Below, in pieces: positions 34,140 to 41,345 of a stretch of 64,000 nucleotides of DNA. Source of the stretch: Bin87 sp965221295 (lineage in GTDB: Bacteria > Chloroflexota > Dehalococcoidia > Lucifugimonadales > UBA3495). The notes below the pieces were generated by a model that was given only the letters and a program-made list of their open reading frames with translations, did not search any database and was not told where the DNA came from. The stretch's first letter is position 1. The number at the start of each line of letters is the position of its first letter. A program made the translations under genes and the position numbers. The DNA lies in contig OZ244879.1 in the NCBI GenBank assembly GCA_965221295.1, forward strand, positions 1,054,001 to 1,118,000. Reading direction: 5' to 3'.

Positions 34140-34662
34140 CCGGAAAACGGGCATGGAATCGTCGTGCATCAGCGGCTCGCCGGCCGCCCAGCATCGGTTG
34201 GCCCACGCCTACCGGGCGGCGCGTCAATTTGACGAGGCAATCCGGTGGTTTGAAATTGCCGTAACGGGAATCAAGGAAATGTACGGCGTCAGCCATCCGG
34301 AGACTTTGCGATTCGCCAGCAGCCTGGCCAACTGTCACTACGCGGCCGGCCACACCGATTGCGCCATCCGAATGTTCCGGGAATTGATGGAGGCGCGGTG
34401 GTTGGCTCTGGGCGAGGATCACCCGGACACGTTGCGCAGCCGGGGCAGCTTGGCCAACGCCCTGCTCTCAGCGGGCCGCGTCCGCGAAGCGGAGGAGTTG
34501 CACCGGAGGAACGCCGCGGACCGCGAGGAGACGCTGGGCCCGGATCATCCTGCCACGGCGGCGAGCCGCAGGAACCTGGGCCGAGCGGTGGCGGCGGCCG
34601 GTACGAGACACTCCGACGGGCGGCCGGAATTTTCAGGGCCGGAATTTTCAGGGCCGGAATGA
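34129..34662 (+). CDS. Tetratricopeptide-repeat protein
   Basis: 177 residues (or 169 from the ATG at 34153). Three kinesin-light-chain-type TPRs of 42 residues are visible, with AHAYRAARQFDEAIRWFEIA, then ASSLANCHYAAGHTDCAIRM and ANALLSAGRVREAEELHRRN, each followed by a (L/Y)G..HP(E/D)TL linker. It likely acts as a protein-binding scaffold. The start at 34129 overlaps the AlaX stop, suggesting coupling. The C-terminus ends in an in-frame 15-bp repeat (EFSGP twice). Confidence 0.8.
   Translation: MRPDRKTGMESSCISGSPAAQHRLAHAYRAARQFDEAIRWFEIAVTGIKEMYGVSHPETLRFASSLANCHYAAGHTDCAIRMFRELMEARWLALGEDHPDTLRSRGSLANALLSAGRVREAEELHRRNAADREETLGPDHPATAASRRNLGRAVAAAGTRHSDGRPEFSGPEFSGPE
34622..34651. repeat. 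15-bp in-frame repeat at the 3' end of the TPR gene
   Basis: Two exact copies of GGCCGGAATTTTCAG followed by GGCCGGAATGA, where the third, broken copy supplies the stop codon. Confidence 0.8.
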
Positions 34663-34924
34663 CCGTTGGGAATCCGCGCCGGAGACCATGGCCCGGTTGC
34701 GGTTTAGTTTTTTGTATGAATCGTCGTCACTTCGGGAGTTTGGAGTTCCGCGCTGGCCAAGGCGGTAGAGGGCGACTAGGAATGCGGAAAGAAGGACGAG
34801 GCGCCCGGGCCATGGGTTGCCTGCGAAACGGGCGTCCCGAACGAAGGGTTTCCCGGATGAGTGACCAGCAGGAGGCTCGGAGCCCGGGAATGGCTGCTCG
34901 GCGAAAGGATTTTCCGGAAACGTG
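34663..34924. other. Gap without a gene
   Basis: Nothing recognisable apart from an AT-richer patch with TTTAGTTTTTTG near 34705. No strong hairpin precedes it, so a terminator is doubtful. Confidence 0.5.
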
Positions 34925-37528
34925 ATGATTAAGTCCATGGCGACCAACTGGCGGCTTGGAGTTGCCAGGTGGATGGGTGAACGCATCGGGTGGCAGCCGC
35001 GTTTTGGTTGGCCGGACGCGTCGTTCGCGCCGTTCGGGCTGATCGCGCTGGTGGCGGCCGCGATGCGGCTGTGGGAACTGGACGGGCGGGTGATGCACTA
35101 TGACGAGGCGATTCACCTGCACTACGCCTGGAAGTTGGCCAACGGCGTGGAGTATGCGCATTCCCCGTGGATGCACGGTCCCTTCCAAATTGAGCTGGTG
35201 GCCATACTGCTCAAGTGGTTGGGGGATACGGACTTCGTGGCGAGGTTGCCGTATGCGCTCTTTGGCGTCGCGCTGGTGGCCCTGCCCTACTTCCTGCGTC
35301 GTCAAATGGGAGACAAAGGCGCGATTTGCGCCGCGTTGATAATGGCCTTTTCGCCAACGCTGTTGTATTTCAGCCGGTTTGGACGGAACGATATCCTGAT
35401 GGCGGTATGGGCCACGCTGCTGCTGATCTTTCTGTGGAGATACCACGAAAACAGCAAACGCCCGCATTTGCTCGGAGCGGCGGCGGTTACAGCGTTGATG
35501 CTGGCGTCCAAAGAGACGGCGTATTTCGTGATACTCTTCATGGGGTTGGCCGCTCTTGGCCTCGGCTGGCGCCAGGTGTGGGCGGTGGCGAGACGTCAAG
35601 CGGCGTTGGCCGACCTGCGTGGCGCCGCTGGGTTCTTCGTGTTGCTGGCGACGCTGACGTTGCCGCAAGCGGCGGCGGCGATTTCCGTGGTTCAGGGCCC
35701 GTTGGGTCTGACGCTGGCGGCGACGGATTCCGGGTCCACTGGAGAAACCGGCGCGCCAGTATGGGAGGCCCCGTTCGCGTCTTTGCCAATTTGGGAGCCG
35801 CCCGTTTTGATGCACTTCATCGCGCTGCTGGCGTCGCTGGCGGCGCTGGTGGCGGTGGCGCGATGGGTGTGGAAGGTCAGGAACGTTCTGGACCTTGCGG
35901 TAGTGTCGGCGGCGGGCGTGAGCGCCGTTGCGGCGGTGGCGGTGGTGACGCTGGGGCCGGCGCAGGGCCTGCTGCCCGAATTGGGAACGACGGCAAGGTA
36001 TCTGGATTGCGCGATTGGCGCCGCGCTGATGGCGGTCGGGTTGGCGATACCCCGGTGGTTGTCGGAGGAACTGCGGAGCTGGCGCCGGATCGCGGTTCTC
36101 CTGGGGGCGCCGGCGATACTGACCTGGCTGTGGCTGGTGGCGTTCGGCGACGGGTTGAGTTTGATGGCGCAAATGCTGCCGGCCGCGGCTCCGGCGGCGG
36201 AGTTGGAAGCAGGCACGATCGCGGTGAACTACCTGGTTCCCGCGTTGACGCTGCTGCTGCTGGTGGTGGTGGGTGGAGTCGTGGGGGCGCTCTGGGGCGG
36301 GGGCGTCTGGATAGTGTGCGCCGGTTTGTTCTATGTCATTTGGGGGACGCTCTACACGACGTTCTTCACCAACTGGCCGGGTGTGTTCACCGGCGGATGG
36401 CAGAGCCTGGGCTACTGGCTGGCGCAGCAGGAAGTGGCCCGGGGCAACCAGCCCTGGTACTACTACCTGGTGGGGATGACGGTTTACGAGGCGTTGGCGC
36501 TGGTCTTTGGGCTGGCCGCGGTGGTGTGGCTGATACGGAGGCGAGAGCCCTTTGGCGTGGTACTGGCCGCGTGGGTGATAGCGACCATGGCCATCTACAC
36601 GATAGCGGCGGAGAAGATGCCCTGGCTGTTGGTAAACATTACGGTTCCGTTGGCGCTGGCGGCCGGAATGTTGCTTGGCAATCTGATGGATGGCATACGC
36701 TGGCCGTTGCAGGTTGCGGAGCGCTGGCGTACCGGCCTGCTGTTGGCCCTGTCGCCGGTTTGGATTCTGACGGCGGTATGGATCGTTTGGCTTTTGGCCC
36801 GGGGCGGAGCGGGGTACCTGCCAGCATGGTTGACGGCGATGATTCTATTACCCATGGCGGTGGGCATCGCGTGGTTGGTGAGGGTTCAACCCAACGGTGG
36901 CCGGCTGATGGCGTTGGGCGTCGCCGGGTTGCTGTTGATCTTCGGTACGGTGGCGGCCATGCGGGCGGCGTACACCTACGACGACTCCAACGTCGAGATC
37001 CTGGCCTACGCCCAGGGGTCTGCTGACTTGGTGGAGTCGTATGCGGCGTTGAAGGAGGAAGCCTGGGCCGGGGAAGGAGCGTCCGCCAGGGTCGAGGTGG
37101 ACTACGACATGTGGTATCCGTTCCAGTGGTACGTGCGGCAGGAGACGGAGGCAGGGACTTTGCGGTTCGACCGATTCTGCGCCGCTGGGTCGGACGGCGG
37201 GTCGGACAGTTGCAAGAAGGTGGGCGAGGACACTGGCCCGGTGGCCTACTTGACGGAGAAGTCCCACGCCGTGGAGGAACAAGACGCCGGCGACTACCGC
37301 AGGGAAGGCCCGATGCGGAACCTGCTGTGGTATCCTGAAACCTACCGACGTCCGGAGGAAGCCCGCACTGAAACCGCCATGTGGCGTCAGTTGACTGCGG
37401 ACGTTGAATTCTTCACGGATAGCGCGGTCAGTCGTGAGAAATGGCAACAGGCCATCGAGTATATTGTGGCCCGGCGGCAGGACAGCGACTGGTACACGGC
37501 GGAATACTATCAATACTTCCGGAGATAG
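34925..37528 (+). CDS. Agl23-like glycosyltransferase-family membrane protein (TIGR03663-like)
   Basis: 867 residues with about 14 membrane helices. The N-terminal loop has VMHYDEAIHLHYAWKLANG and PWMHGPFQIELVA, the Asp-Glu signature typical of GT-C (ArnT/PMT-like) enzymes that use lipid-linked sugars. It continues RFGRNDILMAVWATLLL and ALMLASKETAYFVILF. The C-terminal 200 residues are soluble with WYPFQWYVRQE. In archaea and Chloroflexota this family is annotated as flippase-activity-associated protein Agl23 and probably acts in cell-surface glycosylation. The ATG at 34925 was chosen; 34937 is possible. The AglD-like and FAD genes follow on the same strand. Confidence 0.85.
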   Translation: MIKSMATNWRLGVARWMGERIGWQPRFGWPDASFAPFGLIALVAAAMRLWELDGRVMHYDEAIHLHYAWKLANGVEYAHSPWMHGPFQIELVAILLKWLGDTDFVARLPYALFGVALVALPYFLRRQMGDKGAICAALIMAFSPTLLYFSRFGRNDILMAVWATLLLIFLWRYHENSKRPHLLGAAAVTALMLASKETAYFVILFMGLAALGLGWRQVWAVARRQAALADLRGAAGFFVLLATLTLPQAAAAISVVQGPLGLTLAATDSGSTGETGAPVWEAPFASLPIWEPPVLMHFIALLASLAALVAVARWVWKVRNVLDLAVVSAAGVSAVAAVAVVTLGPAQGLLPELGTTARYLDCAIGAALMAVGLAIPRWLSEELRSWRRIAVLLGAPAILTWLWLVAFGDGLSLMAQMLPAAAPAAELEAGTIAVNYLVPALTLLLLVVVGGVVGALWGGGVWIVCAGLFYVIWGTLYTTFFTNWPGVFTGGWQSLGYWLAQQEVARGNQPWYYYLVGMTVYEALALVFGLAAVVWLIRRREPFGVVLAAWVIATMAIYTIAAEKMPWLLVNITVPLALAAGMLLGNLMDGIRWPLQVAERWRTGLLLALSPVWILTAVWIVWLLARGGAGYLPAWLTAMILLPMAVGIAWLVRVQPNGGRLMALGVAGLLLIFGTVAAMRAAYTYDDSNVEILAYAQGSADLVESYAALKEEAWAGEGASARVEVDYDMWYPFQWYVRQETEAGTLRFDRFCAAGSDGGSDSCKKVGEDTGPVAYLTEKSHAVEEQDAGDYRREGPMRNLLWYPETYRRPEEARTETAMWRQLTADVEFFTDSAVSREKWQQAIEYIVARRQDSDWYTAEYYQYFRR

Positions 37529-37858
37529 GGGTAGCGATGAAGGCGGTTGAAAAGTGACTGCCGCCGCGGAGCTGGCGGAAGTGGGGAAGGCTTCCTCTGG
37601 AAGGCGAGCGCCGATTGCCCAGTGGCTGGATCAGCCGGCGGTTAGACGGAAGGGTCGCCGCCGTCGGATGCAACCAGGGCGCCCAGGGATAACTGCCCGG
37701 AACTCCAGGCAACTGGCAGGCGGATCGCCTGTTGGAGTTGGGGCAATGCCTCTCACACCGGTTTGTGTCGATCGCCGGGGCGGGTGTGCTCCGCAGACGC
37801 GGCCACTTGCTGGGTCTGCGGCTCCCACTGGAACGCGCGGGTCTTGGTTTCGCGGCGC
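37529..37858. other. Gap without a gene
   Basis: A GC-rich spacer between the Agl23-like and AglD-like genes. The frames present show no family features, and no promoter or terminator stands out. Confidence 0.5.
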
Positions 37859-39085
37859 ATGTCCGGCGGGATGGTCCGGTTGGCAACGGCAATGACCTAT
37901 TTTTTGGGCAACTGGCGCTTTTGGGCCGGCGTACTGGTCAGCGTCGTTACGCTGGCCGTGTTGGTGTTGCTGGTTGACCGCCGGGAGCTGTGGGAGGCGC
38001 TGCGCGCCGCCAACTATCTGTACCTGGCTCCGGCCATCGCGTTGTATTTTGTGGGGCAGTGGTTTCGGGCGTTGCGGTGGCAGTATTTGCTGTCCCCCAT
38101 TGCGCGAATCTCGACCTGGCGACTGTATCCGGTGATCATCATCGGGTACATGGCGAACAACGTGCTGCCGGCGCGGCTGGGCGAACTGGTCCGAGCGGTG
38201 TACCTGTCGCGAAGGGAGCGGGCGGTGAGCGTGCCGGCGTCTATTGCCACGCTGAGCGTGGAACGGCTGTACGATGGCTTGACCCTGCTGACGATGGGTG
38301 CGGTAGCCGCGCCGGTTCTGCTGGCGGCCGGGTTGTTCAACGAGGCGAGTCTGGCCTACCGCTCCACGGCTGTAGTTTTGGTGGTTGGCGTCCTGATGAG
38401 TTTTGTGGCGGCGCTGGTGATACTGACGGCGCTGGCGTGCAGCCGGCGGACGCTGAACGGCGCCCTCGCCCTGACGGGTTTGCTGCCGGCCCGCTTCCGC
38501 GCCATGGCCGGGGACATCATCGTCAGCTTCGTCGAAGGGCTGGGGACCCTGAACTCTCCGGCGAAGCACGCCGCGCTGTTTGCCGGATCATTGCCGATAT
38601 GGTTGGCGGAGGCGGGGGTTTACCTGATCGTCGCGTACTCCTTCAATTTGGACGCCTATTTCGCCTCATTTTGGTATCTGGCGCTGGCTATTTTGTTGGT
38701 TACGGTGACATCCAACTTGATTACGGCGATTCCCGCGTCGATTGGGGGCATAGGGGCCTTTGAGATAGTGGCGCAGCAGACCCTGGTGGGATTGTCCGTG
38801 GGTGGAGCGACGGCGGCGTCGTACTCGGTGGCGGTTCACCTGCTGGCGCTTTGGTTGCCGGTGAACTTGGCGGGATTGGGAGTGGCTTTGTGGCAAAACG
38901 TTTCGCTGGGCGGACTGGCGCGAATGCCCGATGGCGGAGACGCGGTCGATCCATCGACGGTTGATCCATCGACGGTCGGTCCATCGCCGGCTGACGAGAC
39001 TCAGCGCTCCAACGAAGCAGGACAGGAGCCGGCCGGATCGCGGCGCGAAGTGGCCAACCCCGCCGCCGGAGCCGCGCAGGATTGA
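37859..39085 (+). CDS. AglD/MprF-type lysylphosphatidylglycerol synthase transmembrane-domain protein
   Basis: About 408 residues with eight to nine membrane helices. It matches the UPF0104/LPG-synthase-TM family: an RALRWQYLLSPI loop, then IIGYMANNVLPARLGELVRA, SVPASIATLSVERLYDGLTL and TAIPASIGGIGAFE. In archaeal AglD and bacterial MprF this fold handles lipid-linked substrates at the membrane. The N-terminus is uncertain: ATGs at 37859, 37871 and 37892 are all possible. The C-terminal 50 residues are polar and low complexity, containing the repeat VDPSTVDPSTVGPS. The FAD oxidoreductase starts 7 bp downstream. Confidence 0.85.
   Translation: MSGGMVRLATAMTYFLGNWRFWAGVLVSVVTLAVLVLLVDRRELWEALRAANYLYLAPAIALYFVGQWFRALRWQYLLSPIARISTWRLYPVIIIGYMANNVLPARLGELVRAVYLSRRERAVSVPASIATLSVERLYDGLTLLTMGAVAAPVLLAAGLFNEASLAYRSTAVVLVVGVLMSFVAALVILTALACSRRTLNGALALTGLLPARFRAMAGDIIVSFVEGLGTLNSPAKHAALFAGSLPIWLAEAGVYLIVAYSFNLDAYFASFWYLALAILLVTVTSNLITAIPASIGGIGAFEIVAQQTLVGLSVGGATAASYSVAVHLLALWLPVNLAGLGVALWQNVSLGGLARMPDGGDAVDPSTVDPSTVGPSPADETQRSNEAGQEPAGSRREVANPAAGAAQD
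38945..38989. repeat. 15-bp in-frame tandem repeat, three copies, in the C-terminal tail of the AglD-like gene
   Basis: Three units of the form GT(C/T)GATCCATCGACG (last copy diverged) encode VDPST, VDPST and VGPSP. Confidence 0.85.
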
Positions 39086-39092
39086 CGGCGCC

Positions 39093-40412
39093 ATGAGAGT
39101 AGGGATCATCGGCGGAGGAGCAGCCGGGCTAGCCGCGGCCTACGAACTGACCAAGCAGGGACACTTTGCGGAAGTGTTCGAGGCGGCTCCATTCCTGGGG
39201 GGTCAAGCCTCCACCTTCGAGGTTGGCGGCGGCCAGCTGGAACGAGGTTATCATCACCTGTTCGTCAGCGATACCGACATGGTGGAGTTGATTGAGGAAC
39301 TTGGCTTGGGCGAGTCCATGGAGTGGCTGGAATCCAAGGTCGGATTGTTTCACGGCGGGCGGATCTGGGACTTCGCGACGCCGATGGATCTGCTGAAGTT
39401 CTCGCCTCTGCCGTTCACCCAGCGCATCAGGCTGGGATTGTGGACGTTCTTCTTGCAGAAGGCGCGCGATTGGAAGAAGTATGAACACATTACCGCGGTG
39501 GAATGGACGCGGCGACACATGGGGGACGCGGCCTACCGTGTGATCTGGGAGCCGATGCTACGTGGGAAGTTCGGCGACCATTACGACAAGATCAGCATGA
39601 CGTGGCTATGGGGCAAGATTTACCTCCGGGTGGCATCGCGGAAGGGAATGCAGAAGGAGCGGCTGGGGTACCCGATGTGCAGTTTCGGACGGGTCTTCGA
39701 CCTGTGCGGCGAGCGCGTAGTCGAGCAGGGCGGCAAGGTGCACGTTGGCGTTGGGGTTCAGCGGGTGAACGTCCGGGAAGGCCGTGCGGTGGGACTAACC
39801 GCCGGGACGCGCGGCGGCGAGGCAAAGGACTACGAGTACGACGCGGTGATCGCCACCACGCCTTCGTATGTATTCACGCGTTTGGTTCCCGAACTATCAG
39901 ATGAATACCGAGCGATATTGGAATCTGCCCAGTACCTTTCCGCAACGCTGATGATACTGGTCCTCGACCGGCCGCTAACGTCCAAATACTGGTTGAACGT
40001 TGCGGACCGCTCCCTGCCCTTCGTGGGCGTGATCGAGCACACCAACATGATCGATCGCAACCTGTACGGCGGCCATCACATCGTGTACCTGACCAACTAC
40101 CCGGACCGCGATAGCGATCTATACCGCAAGGAACCGGAGGAATTGCTGGAGGAGTTTGCTCCCCACCTGCGGAAATTGAACCCCGACTTCACCCGCGACT
40201 GGATCGTGGAGTACCACCACCACCGGGTGGACGGCGCGCAGCCGATCATAGGCGTCAACTACAGCGAGCGGATACCGGACCACCGGACGCCGGTGGAGTC
40301 GCTGTACCTGGCGAACACGACGCAGATCTACCCGGAAGACCGGGGGACGAACTACTCGGTGCGGATGGGGCGACAAGTGGCGCGGATGGCGCTGGAGGAC
40401 GGCGGAGCCTGA
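39093..40412 (+). CDS. FAD-dependent oxidoreductase (protoporphyrinogen oxidase/phytoene desaturase-like)
   Basis: 439 residues. The dinucleotide motif RVGIIGGGAAGLAAAYELTK is at the N-terminus, followed by EAAPFLGGQASTF. The middle has SMTWLWGKIYLRVASRKG, and the C-terminal FAD motif region is YLANTTQIYPEDRGTNYSVR. Relatives sit beside glycosyltransferase genes in many Chloroflexota, Actinobacteria and Archaea and are annotated NAD(P)/FAD-dependent oxidoreductase; the reaction is unknown. UDP-galactopyranose-mutase-like or isoprenoid-lipid oxidation roles are conceivable given the neighbours. The ATG at 39093 places the Rossmann motif at the very start. Confidence 0.88.
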   Translation: MRVGIIGGGAAGLAAAYELTKQGHFAEVFEAAPFLGGQASTFEVGGGQLERGYHHLFVSDTDMVELIEELGLGESMEWLESKVGLFHGGRIWDFATPMDLLKFSPLPFTQRIRLGLWTFFLQKARDWKKYEHITAVEWTRRHMGDAAYRVIWEPMLRGKFGDHYDKISMTWLWGKIYLRVASRKGMQKERLGYPMCSFGRVFDLCGERVVEQGGKVHVGVGVQRVNVREGRAVGLTAGTRGGEAKDYEYDAVIATTPSYVFTRLVPELSDEYRAILESAQYLSATLMILVLDRPLTSKYWLNVADRSLPFVGVIEHTNMIDRNLYGGHHIVYLTNYPDRDSDLYRKEPEELLEEFAPHLRKLNPDFTRDWIVEYHHHRVDGAQPIIGVNYSERIPDHRTPVESLYLANTTQIYPEDRGTNYSVRMGRQVARMALEDGGA

Positions 40413-40621
40413 CCCGCCATCTAGAATGCCTGCGACAGAGGCGGAGGGTACAGACCGGGCAACTTGGCGCTGGCGCACACCCGCCCCAAGATTGACGGCG
40501 CCATCCAACCGCACGCTATGAAATCAGATAATGCCAACGTTCCCGCCGTCGAGTTCGCCAGCAGAGGCAATTTTCGACGCAAGGGGGCAGCCCCTATGAT
40601 GCATGTTGGGTAGATTTTTAG

Positions 40622-40627
40622 TATAAT
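40622..40627 (+). promoter_or_regulatory. Possible -10 box (TATAAT) before the GATase-like gene
   Basis: A perfect TATAAT in an AT-rich stretch, 35 bp before the TTG start at 40662. No good -35 partner is seen. Confidence 0.4.
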
Positions 40628-40661
40628 CACAACATCCTGTGGCCCGCTTTGTTAGATTATC

Positions 40662-41339
40662 TTGCCCACCATCGCCGTATTGGCCGCCCAGCGCAATGGC
40701 CGACACCCCGACCCAGGGATCCGCGCGGTTGAGGCGGCCGGAGGAAACGCGCGCGCCGCGACCGCATCGTCGGGCGCGGGGTTTTTTGCCGAGGCCGGGG
40801 GACTGCTGATTTCGGACGCTGGCCTGGGAGCTGACGGCGCAGACGCCGGCGCGCTGGCGCTGCTGGAGGCGGCCCTGGAGATGGACCTGCCCACGTTGTT
40901 GACCGGCCGCGGAATGCATCTGCTCAATGTCTGCTTCGGTGGAGATCCGCCATCGGCCAACTCAGCGAGAGTTGGCGACGGTGGGTGTGCCGCCGACGTT
41001 GCGGTCAATGCCGGCGGCAAGCCGCCGCGGCGTCAGATCTACCTTTCGCCCGGGTCCAAGATGGCGGCCATCATCGGCGGCGCGGGCATGTTCCGTATGG
41101 ATAGCGAGGCTTGGGCCTGCCGCAGGGCGCTCAAGGAGGCGCAAAGGGCGGAACGGTTGATGTCCATAGCCTATCAGTTGGACGACGGCGTGATCGAAGG
41201 TCTGGAAAGCAAAGAACATAGTTGGGTTATCGGAGTGCAATTTTTGCCGGAACTCTCTGAGCGCGTTCCGGCCAGCTTTAACAGCCTGTTTCTGGGGCTG
41301 GTTGAAAGGGCGGACGAATTTTGCCGCCACAGGAGATAA
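40662..41339 (+). CDS. Class-I glutamine amidotransferase-like (peptidase C26-like) pseudoenzyme
   Basis: 225 residues. The fold is recognisable: LPTLLTGRGMHLLNVCFGGD corresponds to the nucleophile elbow of gamma-glutamyl-GABA hydrolases (PxLGICRGxQLLNVxxGG), and SWVIGVQFLPEL corresponds to the GVQFHPE catalytic His motif. In both places the catalytic residue is gone: the Cys position is Gly (residue 82) and the His is Leu (residue 195). The Gly-rich GGLLI turn is also degraded. The gene starts with TTG, has no clear ribosome site, and ends 6 bp before gyrA. It may be a binding or regulatory protein; hydrolase activity is unlikely. Confidence 0.7.
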   Translation: MPTIAVLAAQRNGRHPDPGIRAVEAAGGNARAATASSGAGFFAEAGGLLISDAGLGADGADAGALALLEAALEMDLPTLLTGRGMHLLNVCFGGDPPSANSARVGDGGCAADVAVNAGGKPPRRQIYLSPGSKMAAIIGGAGMFRMDSEAWACRRALKEAQRAERLMSIAYQLDDGVIEGLESKEHSWVIGVQFLPELSERVPASFNSLFLGLVERADEFCRHRR

Positions 41340-41345
41340 CGGAAC

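Noticed and set aside
35215..37026. A 603-residue frame within the Agl23-like gene, and a 481-residue reverse frame at 34727-36172
   Set aside because: Both are shadow frames of the high-GC Agl23-like gene and have glycine- or arginine-rich compositions without domains.
37554..37895. A 113-residue frame in the gap before the AglD-like gene
   Set aside because: Arg/Gly/Pro-rich with no domain, no ribosome site, and it overlaps the start of the AglD-like gene in another frame.
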